The translations under genes were made by a program, and so were the position numbers. The notes beneath the pieces were generated by a model, which was not told where the DNA came from, searched no databases, and was given only the letters and a program-made list of their open reading frames with translations. From Corythucha ciliata (Eukaryota > Arthropoda > Insecta > Hemiptera > Tingidae): 64,000 nt of DNA. Location: assembly GCA_038030265.1 (NCBI GenBank), contig CM075937.1:30298198-30362197 (forward strand). Reading direction: 5' to 3'. Shown piece by piece: positions 11,278 through 22,924 of this stretch. Numbering within the stretch: the first letter of the stretch is position 1; each line of letters starts with the position of its first letter.

Positions 11278-11433
11278 GGAGTGGTGTTGGAGGACGCTTG
11301 AAAGCTAGCGTCTTTCTTAGCAGGGCAACCTGAGGGGACACCACAATAGATCTTATAGGTCGAGTTTGGTAGGAGATAGTTTCTTCTGGGCTTCCCTCCC
11401 CGTTTAATAATAATAAAAAAAAAAAAAAAAAAA

Positions 11434-11446
11434 ATACCATTGTATT
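11434..11446. repeat. Right copy of 13-bp target-site duplication
   Basis: ATACCATTGTATT directly follows the poly(A) tail and matches 5,910-5,922. Confidence 0.9.
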
Positions 11447-11530
11447 CATCCACAGTACAGTAGAGACGTCTCTACTGTATTCACTAAGATTAAGCGCCGG
11501 TGCTATCCACCCGTCTTGTCGAAAAACTTT

Positions 11531-12535
11531 TTAGTGCATTTCATTCTGAAAATGCACTATTGGTCTCGTCGTGATGGTGGCAAACATGGGTCATGTCATG
11601 TTTTTTTCACGTTTCAGAACCTCTAGAACACGAATTCAGTGGTCTCCAGGATATGTATATAAAATGGCCGTTTTCTTGTTAGCACGATAACTCTCGAAGA
11701 AATCAATTTAGTGGAACGCGCTTTGGCACAAAAATCAGTAGTCATAAGACCCCGGTCGGTATTGCATTTGGGCCAAATCGGTCGAGTTGGAGGGGGGGGG
11801 AGTAGGGGTTGAAATGGTCAAAAAATCACTATAAATCACCAGTTGATTCTAGAAGCATCATATTCGGTACGTATACTCCATGTTAGAGTAGCCTTTGATT
11901 CCCATTTTAATTTTTTGAAAAAGTCGAAGGGGAGGGGGTGTTGCCGCCGGAGTGGAAGTAAGCGTGTGGTCTTCTTAGCACGATAACTCTCGAAGAAATC
12001 AATTTAGCGGATCGCGCTTTGGCGTTGATTCTAGAAGCATTATATTCGGTACGTATACTCCATGTTATAGTAGCCTTTGATTCCCATTTTAATTTTTCGA
12101 AAAAGTCAAGGTGGTGGGGGTGGTCCTTCCGGTGTGGAAGTGTAAAAATAGCGTTGAACTTCACTAGTTCATCTTAGCGCTCTAAAATTCGACTCAATAA
12201 TTTAATGTAACGAAAGCCCTGGGTTCCATTGAGATTTGTCGAAAACTTTGATGGGGGATGGTGAAATGGGGGATGAAATTTCAAAAAATCGCTTAAATTC
12301 ACACGTTTAGGTATTATAAAATACGGCATAAAATTTAATATAACAAAGCCCTTGGAAAACTACCAAAACTTGTCGACATTTTTGAAGAGATGGTAGTGAA
12401 AATTGAGGAAGAAGTTCGGCTTAATGAAACAAATTATGGTATCAAAATTGTTACTTCTGGGGCGGCTTTGGGTATCCGTATACGGAATGAAATGCACTCT
12501 TTCCGACCACCAGCTGCCGGAGCGAATTTTTTTTT
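11531..12535 (-). repeat. Dispersed repeat, inverted partner of 55,625-57,667
   Basis: About 1 kb matches the 55.6-57.7 kb region in inverse orientation. The shared order includes TTAGTGCATTTCATTCTG, the GTTAGCACGATAACTC block and the ATATTCGGTACGTATACTCC block. This copy carries only about one and a half of the internal 300-bp units that are present three times in the other copy, and it lacks the foldback insertion at 56,919. It ends in a T run at about 12,529. Confidence 0.8.
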
Positions 12536-12599
12536 TTTTTTTTTTCACACTTTTTTCAACACTTCAGAGTTTCTTCTCAATTTCATCGGTGAACTAGAT

Positions 12600-13360
12600 A
12601 TTTCCAACCGCGAATAAGCGATACGTCGTAGCCGCGAATTTGCGATTTTTCCCAATTTGTGCCGCGAATAAGCGATTTTCTCAATTTTTGCCGTAAATTA
12701 GCGCTTTTCGCTAATTGGCTGTAAAGTTGCCTCCGGAAGCCTTCGCTTGCCATTTTCTCAACTTTTCGTGAATTTTCAGCAGAGCAAATTACCAATTACA
12801 TACATCCACTAAACCAATTACTACCAATTAATCGCAGCCACTAAGAGTATGATAGGCCAATTCGCGGATAACAAGAAGAAAATGTGACCATTAGCGGCTA
12901 AAATTAAGAAAGTGCGCGTTTTCTCGGATAAAATTGTGAACATTTTTGTTATAATTAACGGCTTAAATGAAGAAAAGTGAGCTTTCACCTCTAAAATTGA
13001 AATTTGTAATGGGAAACGCCAATTCAAAGAGGAAAATTCGTGGCAACCATTTAGAAAAAAACATTGCTAAATGTGAAAAAAAATTCCAATTCGCGACTAA
13101 AATTGAGGACAAAAACGGGTCATTCTCGACTGAAATTAAGAAAACGTTAATTCCCAGATAAAATCGAAAAAATCCCTAAAATTGAGAACACGATAAGTCG
13201 CGGATAAAATTGTGAACAACGGTAATTCGTGAATAATAATTGGGAGAAATCGCCAATATATCGCGGCGAAAATAGAAGAATAGCCAATTTTCGGCTAAAA
13301 TAAATGTTAAGTGAAAATGGTCATTCACGGCTGAAGTAGAGAAAAATCGCTAATTTGCCT
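12600..13360. repeat. Degenerate 30-bp repeat array, plus block then minus block
   Basis: From about 12,605 to 12,720, units resembling CTCAATTTTTGCCGTAAAT read on the plus strand. From about 12,840 to 13,350 the same unit reads on the minus strand (GGCTAAAATTAAGAAA type). The units are degenerate and vary between about 25 and 45 bp. Confidence 0.7.
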
Positions 13361-13731
13361 TTCTTACCAATGATAAATTCCTTTCATCGAAGCGAGACAT
13401 TTTAGCGTACCTCGGTTCAGAGCAGAATAATTACAGCTCTTGTTATAAAAGTGTAAGAATTCGGCTTTAATTTTCATTAGATGAAAAACTATTCTTTACT
13501 TATAAATTTGCAATCTTTTTGTTTGATTCTTTATGGTATCGAAAATAAAGCCATTGCCTGTTATACATTTTTTCAATTGTTGGCTCTTGTTCTGTTCATG
13601 AGTTCTGAGCATTCGCTCTTTCGAGTTGGAGACACCGGCAGAGAATTTGTTGTTCTGTTCCTCAGACGAAGAGCGAAAATTCAAAACTTATAAACAAAAC
13701 AAGAATTCTAAAAACCTAAAAATTAAAAATC
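13361..13731. other. FAN1 3' flank, no feature
   Basis: This is AT-rich sequence downstream of the FAN1 stop codon. I could not identify a convincing poly(A) signal. Short frames here match nothing. Confidence 0.4.
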
Positions 13732-16700
13732 TTATAACGTTTCTTTCTTATTTTTTTTATTTTTTGACCTCGGTTTCGGTTGGTTGTTCTCCGACGATTC
13801 TTCCATAACTTTCCGCTTCTTTTTATTTTTTGGCTCTGAAAAATAGTTTAATCTTAGAAGACCAGAAATTTGACTTTTTCGGAAATTGAGCGTACCATTG
13901 ATGCGGCACTCTTCCGCGGGGATTCCAAATTCATTCAGTTTGCTCAGCCATATCTCCTGAGTGACCGACAAATTGTCCGTAGGACTCTTCACTTCAGCGA
14001 AAAGTACCTGAGGCAGCATATGAATATTTTTGTGAATACTATTGCGCAGGCTCGCACGTGAAAAAGGGACCCACTCTTTTAGTTCGCGTATCCCACAGAG
14101 TCAAATCAGGCATGCCAGAACGCCGGGCTCTATAGTTTTCAAGGAGGTAGTTGGATACTTTTAAAAATTGGTCGACTCCTAGACAGTGAAGAAACCCCTT
14201 CAGGAGGAGGGAAGATTGATTAAAAAGACTTTACACGAGTATTCGATATGAAACTCACGTGCAAATCCTTAGTTGTTTCAGGGGAGACTAAATCACTTTT
14301 TACTAGCGGTAAAGAAGAGGACGTTCTCAAATTTATTTCCGACAAAATAGCGTCAACACCGCCATTTTTAAATTTCTCACAGAGAACCTGTTGAAGAACT
14401 ATGAAGTGAAAAAAGAAATATAATATAAAAAATATTCAAGAAATACTTGAAATAACCTGGATGGCATCGCGTCGATTTTCGTAGAAACCAGAAGAGCCCC
14501 AGTCCAACGGAGCGTTTTGTAGTTTGGAAACAAACATGCCTTCGACGGAGTCATCGTAGATAACGGAGGAGAAGGCCGTAATGACCAGGTGCTTTAGGAG
14601 AGCTCCCTCATCGTGTATGGACTCAGAAAAGTCTCGTTCATCCCGATAATGACTCATAGCAATTTGTTCTACGCTCATGTATGATTTTACTAAGTCATGA
14701 TTCTGAACGTAAACAACGCGTTTTGTGGATCCACCGTCTTCCCTATTGAAAATTTTAAATAATTAAGTAGAGGAACTACAGTTCTTGTTCGCTGGGCCGT
14801 GCATGCGCGGGTGGGATTTTATAAAGCTCAAATCTAATCCCCGCATGCGCGGGACGTTTAAGAGTTGTTTAAGGTAAGCTGATAAAGGTCGTCAAATTAT
14901 GAATTCAATAAGCTATTCATATACCATATTTTCTTGCTAAATTGCCTGTCATTACTTCGGAAAACTTTTAAAATAAAAAAATAGCTTACGCGGTCTGACC
15001 GTAGAACACATTAACTGGCCAGCTCAACACGGACTCCTGTGCAGCTAGCAGATTTTTGATATTACGCTTTCTTTCATCACTGAGTCCACGAGTTTTTCTA
15101 TTTAAAACCATTTCAGCTCGTCTCACTAAAGAACGACGTCCATAGACGCTCAAATCAGTCTCACTGAGCCCTCGCACGAGCGTGTCATACTCTTCGTCAC
15201 TTCCACCATGCCCCAGATATCTAAAAGTACGTTCGAATTCAAATTTCAGGGTTCAAATTGATCGCTTGAATTTATTCACTTGTCTAGAATCAAAGCTCGC
15301 TCGGAGTACCAAAATCCTCTGGCGTGCCTCATGAAATAACTTTGACCGAGCAAACAGTCTAAAGCTTCTAACGCTTTTTCATAGTCGTTCACTCGTTTTA
15401 AGATGTCAATACCTTCGGAAATAACGTCGAACGTCGAAATAGTGATAAATCGTTAATAAAAAACAGGAACGCCTGAGAGAAATAAAATTGTCTCACCTCC
15501 CTTAACAGCTGAAGCGTAATTGTATCCCGAAGTGAATTTCCATAAATGTCGAGGGCGCCTCTCCAAGCAGGCTAAATAGGCTGCATTGCTCAAAAAATCT
15601 TTGAATTCTTCGAGAGCCACTAAAACGTTTTTAGATGCCTCTTCGTGTTTTTTAACGTCTTGCAAATGTAAAATATCCAATTTAAGAGTCATCGCCCTGA
15701 CGTATTGTTCCACTTCAAAGGGTGTGCTTAAAAAAAATCGAACAGAACGTTCTTGATGGTTGTTGCTGGTAGGTTCACGTAGAGCAATTTGTTTTACTCG
15801 AATAACTGAGCAGAGCACACATTCACTTTAGGTAATTTATTTGGACACTTCTTGACATCATCGAGTCTATCTTTTAAGGCATTGAGTCTTTCGTTAAGTG
15901 TGTAAGACTTTCCGTCGAAAATCAAAGGTGAACACGCAGCGACAGCCATTTTCATGAATAATTTTCTGGGAGACTCGGTCAGTCGAACACATTTTTCATC
16001 TAGGCAGAAAACATTAGGGAATGAGGGGGGGGGAAGGTGTCGGTTATAAAAATACTTTAATGAATTGCGAGTTACTTACCGAGTGATTTGAAGGCTAGCC
16101 TGGCCATTTCTTTCTTTAAATTCGACGAGGTGAAGAATGACTTTCTGGATGACGTTTTTAATAACGATGCGATCATTACCTCGTGGCGGGCTTTCTCGTT
16201 TAATTTGTAATGCTTACATAGAGATTTCAACTGGGGCACTTTCATAATTGAGAGAATCTCTTCGATAGAAGAGTCCTCGGTTAAGGCTTCGAGAAATCCG
16301 GCTTCTTCCAGTATTTTAATGGATGAATGGATGTTGTCCACAAAATCGTAATTCATTTTGCTTATGCTGATCCAATTCCATTTTCGGAGAAACAGATAGA
16401 AGAATAACATTTGTTCCTGCACCTGAAAAAGAGAGGTTGGTAGGTATGTATTTTATTTTAATAAGTTGCTCATTCAAGCCAGCAAGACTCACGTCCAGTG
16501 CTGACTGATATTTAGCTGCCACTTTCTCTGTTTCTTCGTCGAAAATAACAGTCGCATATCGAGAGCATGACGATATGCAAAAGGACAATGTTAGACTCCC
16601 TGGAAGAACACCTTCTACGTCTTGAGACATGTCAATCAAATGGGTCCACTTTTTTCTCGCGACAATTCTAATTGGCGGCGGCGGAGACCGAGGGATTGTT

Positions 16701-17032
16701 TTTTTTAAAGTTTCAGCTTCGATAGAATTCAACGTATTTTCCAGGCTAACGATGTCCCACTCGTCGTCATCTATTATGATGACCTCAGGTGTTGAGACGA
16801 TGGTGGGAAATAACTTTTTCTTGCTCTTCGACACCGAGAGGCACAATTTCTTAGGTCGAGCCTCATTGTTTGATTTGGCAGATGAAGGAAAAAAGTCGGT
16901 GATGCACGCCTGGGTCGAGGGTGAGGCGATAGCAGCGCTTATCGGTGAAGCACCCAATTTGACGGATGATTTTTTGGAAGGCGTTTTTTTCCTGGGTGAG
17001 ACATAGCCAGCCTTTTTAAAGTTAGGTTTCAT
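13732..17032 (-). CDS. FAN1: Fanconi-associated nuclease 1 (FAN1)
   Basis: FAN1 is the VRR-NUC family 5' flap and structure-specific nuclease of interstrand-crosslink repair. Minus-strand exons: 17,032-16,493; 16,422-16,080; 15,999-15,909; 15,825-15,497; 15,412-15,280; 15,220-14,990; 14,742-14,447; 14,398-14,259; 14,197-14,075; 14,007-13,732. All have GT/AG ends and matching phases and total 833 codons (human is about 1,017). The N-terminus has a PIP-box-like QACITDFF and a SUMO-interacting-type VIIIDDDEWD, but no Cys/His cluster for the UBZ finger. The middle has the SAP-type region (VPQLKSLCKHYKLNE) and the helical/TPR region (KALEALDCLLGQSYF). Catalytic residues match the family: Glu in SIHDEGALL, PD in SGMPDLTLWD and EVK in LFAEVKSPTDNLS. 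The C-terminal tail is Lys-rich and may be nuclear-localising. The junction near 15,909/15,825 is my least certain: an 83-bp intron restores frame, whereas reading through does not. Confidence 0.94.
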
Positions 17033-17689
17033 CACTCAGCTGTCCTAAAGAAGAAAAAATAATAATATAAGGGACCAATGTCCATTATAAACATAACATA
17101 TAAGAGTAGAATAGACACATACATAACAATTACATGTGTAGGTATAAATGTATAATGACACCAGCTAAGGATCCATTAGTTTTCTTTATGTAAATTAATA
17201 GGCACCAACCCCCTCCGCCCATTTTTACTTTTTGTTCATTTTGCTGATTAATTTCAATTTTCTATCTTAATTTTTCTAACCCTCGAGTTACAGAATAAGG
17301 CCTCTTTCACATTAGGAGATAACGCTCAACAGAGGGTTGGCCACTGGCGAGTCGTGCAGTATCATCCACAGCTGTAAGCTGCTTATTCTAATGAAAATAA
17401 AAACTGTTAAGACGAGTGAACTTTTGGATTTTGCAGGAACTAAAATATCGTCTTCTGAAACAAATTTTGAACGTATGTCCGGATCAAAATTCTATTAATT
17501 TCCGGACTAACGCCAATGGCCTCTTGTAGATCTACTCGTCAATCGTTGGTGCTGACTGAGAGGATCGTACTTTCGGGAGAAGAGAGCGTAGGTAGCACAG
17601 TGGCGGATCTATAGGATTTTATCTCGGGATGGGGAGGGGGTTCTATACCACAGTTCTTGCGGAAAATGCGAATTAACTCATTTCCTCAC
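17033..17689. other. FAN1 upstream region
   Basis: An acceptor-like TTCTTTAG on the minus strand ends about 12 bases before the FAN1 ATG. FAN1 may therefore have an untranslated upstream exon, but I could not locate it. No other gene is visible. A short inverted motif pair suggests further MITE debris. Confidence 0.4.
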
Positions 17690-18484
17690 TTATAGCAGCG
17701 AATAAATCCGATGAACTCTCCCTTTTTCTTAGACTTTTCTTAGCCTCAAACTTCACAGTATAGGGATCGCGAATTGGCGTTTTCTCAATTTCAATCATGC
17801 ATGAGCGATTTTCCCCCATTTTTGCCACGATCTAAGCGCCTTTTCTCATTATGTCTCAGTTTTAGCTGAATTAGCGGCCTTTTAAAAAATTGATCCGCGA
17901 TTTATTGTTTTTCTTCAAGCAGCGAATGATCGCTTCTTGTCCACTTTAGCCATAAATTTTCTCGATTTTAGCAGCGAATCGCAGTTTTCAGCCACGTACA
18001 ATTAGCGGTTTTTCCTAATTTTTGTCGTGAGTCAGGACTTTTCCTCAATTTTTTGCCACGAATTAAAGCTTTTATGATTCTAGCCGCTAATTACAGCTTT
18101 TACTCTATTTTAGCCGTGAATTAGTGGACAGCTGAGAATGAGTGCCTTTTCTAAATTTTAGCAACATATTACGATTTTTCTTTAATTTAGCTGCAAATTA
18201 GCGTTTGTTTCAAATTTTTCCGGGATATATGTATAGTGAGTTTTCTCAGTTAGAGCCACGAACTGTTACTCAATTATAGGCCAGAATTGCTGTTATTACT
18301 CAATTTTAGACGCGAATTCGCTGATTTCCTCCACTTGAACTACGAATTAGAGTTTTTCTCAATTTTAGCTGCGAGTGAGCACTTTATTCATTTCTTTACA
18401 CATTTGTACATTATATTTTCTTTAGTTTTAGCGACGAATTAGTGATTTTTGTCAATCTTTTTATCATCAATTAAAATTAAAATT
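17690..18484 (+). repeat. Degenerate 30-bp repeat array, plus orientation
   Basis: There are roughly two dozen diverged units of the CTCAATTTTAGCCGCGAAT family, each followed by a variant of TAGCG plus TTTT. It continues beyond 18,690 inside the inverted duplication arm. Confidence 0.75.
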
Positions 18485-19224
18485 ATTGGCGTTTTTCCCC
18501 CATGTCATTTGTCATTTCTCGCTACACTCCTAGCTGGCTGGCGGATGGCAATGCGTTGTGATGGGAAGGGGGGGGGGAGGGGTCTTGCCGGTGTGGTTCG
18601 GTCCTTTTTAAGAGTTGTGCTATAAACCTTATTGAAACCGTTTCTGCCCCACTGCTTCTTAGTCATGAGGATTGGCGTTTTTATCTGCATTTTAGTCACG
18701 AGTTACCACGTTTCCTCAATTCTAGTCACGAAATAGCGGATTTTCTCAAATAGATCCGCCGGAGTTTCGCGCTAATTCTCTATTTTAGTCGTGGAATTGC
18801 CTACAAACACACAATTACATAATTACTATTTGCTAAATTTTAGATATATGAGGCCCTCCATAAACCATGAGCTAGCGATTTTTCACAATTTTGGTCCAGA
18901 AGTTGCGTCGAGATCAGCGTTTTCCTCAATTTCAGCCACGAATAATTGATTTTTTTCATTTTTAGCCATGTTTCAGCGCTTTTTTTCTGTGAGTTTTGTT
19001 GGTGTGAAATGAATACCTTGTAAAATATTATTGTATTTGCTTCTAAAAATTCCATTGTTCTTTAAGTAATTTGGTCCAGTCGCTCGGTGTGATACTGTCC
19101 AGTCGGGAGAATATGTATGGTAATATTAAATCTTCCGTCTGAAACGAACACATCTGAATCGCGCCCGTACCTATCAGAAAACCGTCGCAGACGACGAAGG
19201 CTGGCATTATTCCTAACATGCAGT
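18485..19224 (-). repeat. Left arm of a 740-bp inverted duplication
   Basis: This arm is the inverse of 20,637-21,376 with few differences: small indels in a G/C run and scattered substitutions. It carries the 3' end of the protease-homologue gene plus downstream repeat-array sequence. Confidence 0.85.
19043..19224 (-). pseudogene. Duplicated 3' fragment of the serine-protease homologue
   Basis: About 60 codons on the minus strand repeat the C-terminus of the gene at 19,838-20,818 almost exactly (PAFVVCDGFLIGTGAIQMC and the rest up to GQWNF, here EQWNF). Only the last sixth of the gene is present. It was copied as part of the 740-bp inverted duplication and is a non-functional fragment. Confidence 0.85.
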
Positions 19225-19227
19225 CCA

Positions 19228-19567
19228 CTAGCGTCTAAAGAAAACTCCCCGTGGGATTCTCGTAGTACACCAAAAAGCCGTTAGTTGTGCTGTGAAATTT
19301 TTAGTTTAGGCGTTAAAAGGTTTAGGTTTAGGTTTAGTTTATGGAATTAATAAGTTTATTTTCTTCAAAAGATTTCGGGTTGGACTTCATAAAGATAAAA
19401 AATAAAAAAAATATACGAGAACTCTAATCCTCGGGTTTTAAAAAAAGAAGCGGAACACTACACCTCCGTACGAGCTACGGCTTTCTGGTGAACTACGAGA
19501 ATTAGTTAAAACAAATAAATAAAATAAATTAAAATGAAACAACCACGGGGAGTTCTCTTTAGACGCT
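19228..19567. repeat. Foldback MITE beside the duplication breakpoint
   Basis: GTCTAAAGAAAACTCCCCGT at about 19,230 returns inverted at about 19,545-19,566 (ACGGGGAGTTCTCTTTAGAC). Inside it, ATTCTCGTAGTACACC near 19,256 pairs with GGTGAACTACGAGAAT near 19,488. The element begins within a few bases of the inner end of the left inverted arm. Confidence 0.75.
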
Positions 19568-19837
19568 TGTCATTATTCCGACAGAAATTGTTTATTTTCA
19601 AGCCCGAAAAGTTACTCCCATACGTGAATACGTTTTACAGGAGTATTGGCGATTGTAGCTAAGGAAGACGCTGTCTGCCGGTCATAGAGAAACTAGTGAT
19701 GCCGATAGTGTAAGCGGTAAGATAAATTATGGATTATTTTACTACAATAGAAGACAGGACAGAGAAGTCTCCATGTGTACCGTGTGTACAAGGCTTTATC
19801 AATTATTTGTCAATACGTCATAATCACTTGTATGTAG

Positions 19838-20818
19838 ATGAACTCTTTCACTGAGGAGAAGCACTTTATTAGGAAAATAGAGGAAATGATATCGTGCCCT
19901 CGATTTTTCTTGTTATTGACACAGCTCCTCGCACTCATCTACAGCTCACGTTCAAACACGGGACACCAGATTGTCAACGTCGAATACCTCAAAGCTGGTC
20001 AGCTCCCTTGGAACGCATGCATCATGACCGGCGAGAAGGTTCGAGACAGCGGAGTCTTGGTCACAACACGAACCGTCCTTGTATCTTGTTGGTGCGTGTC
20101 CAGACTGGACTTGAACCGTACCTCTTTCTCCGGGCCGAAAAGTTGGAAGAATCACAACGTTCTCGCGGGAACGGTCTCTTGCAATCTTAAAGAGAATCTC
20201 TTCTACCAGAGGCGGAGTGTCGCGTACTGGCTAGTACACCCCACGTGCCTCCGTGTTGAGCTCATGTTAATTCCCAGGTTTCAAAATTTAGGAATAGTAG
20301 TCCTAACTCAGGATTTCTGCATTTCATCATTTCTCAAACCAATTGCAATTCATGACATCTTTTCGTTGAATTGGACCGAATACCACAACAAATTAGAGTT
20401 TCTAACCTCGAACAGAGACAAGCAGAACTGCATCGGCATCAATATAAATCCTGGGTTGATTCCTCGGACAAACCTCAACAGAACTGCCACATCCCATCCA
20501 CACATTGAAATATGGAAATCGGCAATAGTGTACGCGGGATACCACTGTCTAAAAGAAATTTGCGGAGGCTTTAAAATATGCGAGGTCGTATTTCGGGCTT
20601 TCAACGGATTTTGCGTTTTGTTCCCACCTGATATTCACTGCATGTTAGGAATGATGCCAGCCTTCGTCGTCTGCGACGGTTTTCTGATAGGCACGGGCGC
20701 GATTCAGATGTGTTCGTTTCAGACGGAAGATTTAATATTACCATACATGTTCTCCCGACTGGACAGTATCACACCGAGCGACTGGACCAAATTACTTAAA
20801 GGACAATGGAATTTTTAG
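19838..20818 (+). CDS. Secreted S1 serine-protease homologue, catalytically dead
   Basis: The gene is one exon of 326 codons. The second in-frame ATG (19,889) is the better start because it places the hydrophobic stretch FFLLLTQLLALIYSS directly as a signal peptide; the first adds 17 polar residues. The body follows the trypsin fold: an IVNVEYLKAGQLPW activation-like start, then VLVTTRTVLVSCWCV in place of the TAAHC region, NLGIVVLTQDF in place of the DIAL region, and MPAFVVCDGFLIGTG in place of GDSGGP. His, Asp and Ser are all absent. It could be an immune or clip-like adaptor, or a rapidly evolving secreted protein such as a venom or salivary component, but the sequence does not decide. Its 3' end was duplicated in inverse orientation at 19,043-19,224. 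Family assignment is by pattern only. Confidence 0.65.
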   Translation: MNSFTEEKHFIRKIEEMISCPRFFLLLTQLLALIYSSRSNTGHQIVNVEYLKAGQLPWNACIMTGEKVRDSGVLVTTRTVLVSCWCVSRLDLNRTSFSGPKSWKNHNVLAGTVSCNLKENLFYQRRSVAYWLVHPTCLRVELMLIPRFQNLGIVVLTQDFCISSFLKPIAIHDIFSLNWTEYHNKLEFLTSNRDKQNCIGININPGLIPRTNLNRTATSHPHIEIWKSAIVYAGYHCLKEICGGFKICEVVFRAFNGFCVLFPPDIHCMLGMMPAFVVCDGFLIGTGAIQMCSFQTEDLILPYMFSRLDSITPSDWTKLLKGQWNF

Positions 20819-21376
20819 AAGCAAATACAATAATATTTTACAAGGTTTTCATTTCACACCAACAAAACTCACAGAAAAAAAGCGCTGAAACATGACTATA
20901 AATGAAAAAAATCAATTATTCGTGGATGAAATTGAGGAAAACGCTGATCTCGACGCAACTTCTGGACCAAAATTGTGAAAAATCGCTAACTCATGGTTTA
21001 TGGAGGGCCTCATATGTCTAAAATTTAGCAAATAGTAATTATGTAATTGTGTGTTTGTAGGCAATTCCACGACTAAAATAGAGAATTAGCGCGAAACTCC
21101 GGCGGATCTATTTGAGAAAATCCGCTATTTCGTGACTAGAATTGAGGAAACGTGGTAACTCGTGACTAAAATGCAGATAAAAACGCCAATCCTCATGACT
21201 AAGAAGCAGTGGGGCAGAAACGGTTTCAATAAGGTTTATAGCACAACTCTTAAAAAGGACCGAACCACACCGGCAAGACCCCTCCCCCCCATCCCATCAC
21301 ATCACAACGCATTGCCATCCGCCAGCCAGGTAGCAGTGTAGCGAGAAATGACAAATGACATGGGGGAAAAACGCCA
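20637..21376 (+). repeat. Right arm of the 740-bp inverted duplication
   Basis: Starting inside the protease-homologue CDS, this arm matches 18,485-19,224 in reverse. It includes the last 180 bp of the CDS, its 3' flank and a block of the 30-bp repeat family in minus orientation. A 1.4-kb spacer separates the arms. Confidence 0.85.
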
Positions 21377-22195
21377 ATTCGTGGCTGAAAAGGAGAAAAA
21401 TCTCTATTTACTTACTCAGATTGGGAAAAAGCGCTAATTCGTGGCAAAAATGAGAAAAATCACCGACATGAAGAGCTAATTCTAGTCAGGACTTTTCCTC
21501 TTTATTAGCACTTTATTAGTCCAGGTCACTAGTCTCTTGAGGCGATGACACTAAAACTGTATCCGTGTCATCAACATCATCATCGCCCTTTTCCTGATCG
21601 TCAAGTGGCTCCTATTGACGCAGCTCCCGTAGCAGCTTCGCAGATGTTGAAACAGGGTATCGATGCCTTCCTGCATCCAAATTTTCCACTGCTGCGGTCG
21701 GTAATACACCGCATAGTTAAGGGGTATAGACGGTATAGTATACCGGTGCAGTGGAGCTGGTTGCTTGGTTTGAATGGGAACAAGGTGGTTGTTGCTTTTC
21801 TGATCCCATCCCCGGTTTTAGGGCTCAATGCATTTCCAAACGAAATTTGAGGCCGGAAACCCGGAAACTGTGCTCCTGAGTGACTCCCACGGAAGGGATG
21901 AAATGCCAGGTCTTATGATCGACGAAGACTTTAGGAAGCATTGGAGACGATGGGTGTTGAGGGAGGTATCCATCTTGTTTGCACCGTACCAGCTTAAGAA
22001 GCACCTGTTTCCCTTATTTTTGAGCTGGTAAAGCAGTGTGTATTCACACTACAGGTGTTTTCCTTTCCATACCTGTCTCTCAACTTGCCTATTAAGAAAA
22101 TGTACACCATTCTTGAAGTTTGACAACAGTTCAACCAAAAAAGTTGAAATTGACAAACATTTTTAAAACTCGTGTAACTTTTTACCTGTTCAATA
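21377..22195. other. Repeat remnants and unassigned sequence
   Basis: Minus-oriented 30-bp repeat units continue to about 21,480. On the minus strand about 21,535-21,620 could encode an acidic C-terminus (DDQEKGDDDVDDTDTV, then stop) behind an acceptor-like AATAG, but it has no recognisable partner exon. The frames between 21,545 and 22,031 match nothing I know. Confidence 0.35.
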
Positions 22196-22924
22196 TACAG
22201 GGTGTTTGGTAAGTCGACGGCAATAATGCAGGGGGTTTTTCTAGGTCCAAAATGGACCAAAAAAGTCCATATAAATATAGGTCCGATTTCCAACCGTTTC
22301 CGAGATGATCGATATTTTAGTAGTTTTAGCCATGACGTTGGTTTTATTGGATTCAGCGCTTATAAGTCGAGAACAGTTACACGTACATTAAATCTGAGGG
22401 CACTACCGAAAAGAGCAGACATTTTTTAGTGGGAATTGATCCAGTTATCCCCGAAAGTAGTCGCACTTTTCCAGTGACCAGTCAGATTGTGGAGATTTGT
22501 ACCGATTTTAGGCAGTTTAGCCGTAACTTGAATGCATGATAGAGAATCTTGAAATGCTATCCAGCTCTGGAAAATTTCACAAAAACTTGCCTGATTAGTG
22601 AGGAACAAAATACCAAACCCAGATCATCGCATCCCTTCGTAAAAGTTTGGAAAAATGAACCTATTTCGAGCTAAAAGTGCTTTTTTGGGTGTTCTTTGCA
22701 ATAGGCCCTTGTGAATAGATGAAAGTGAAAAATGGAATCAAGCACACTATTATTACTCCTAAAATGATAATAAAGCTTCTCGTAGGTATAATCGTGGTCA
22801 GCGATGCAAAATAAAAACATATCGTAGCGTTTATTGCTCCAATTCATAACAATTGGTAAATAAAAGAACAAATAAATTACCTAAAACTTCCTTTTTTACA
22901 ATACACTTTCCAAATGCCCTCCTC

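Larger units (their letters stand above)
5923..11433 (+). mobile_element. Full-length non-LTR retrotransposon (LINE) with RNase H
   Basis: The unit is 5.5 kb with a 5' UTR (5,923-6,311), ORF1, ORF2, a short 3' UTR (11,278-11,410) and a TAA-repeat/poly(A) tail. Exact 13-bp duplications flank it, so the insertion is complete and young. Domain order is DUF4780-type ORF1, then endonuclease, reverse transcriptase, RNase H and a C-terminal CCHC motif. RNase H in ORF2 fits the I/LOA-type lineages rather than classical R1. A nearly identical partial copy lies at 24,304-25,687. GC content is much higher than in the flanks. Confidence 0.96.

Noticed and set aside
14795..14855. GCATGCGCGGG inverted pair in a FAN1 intron as a promoter element
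   Set aside because: It is a short palindrome consistent with MITE debris, far from any start site, so I do not call it regulatory.
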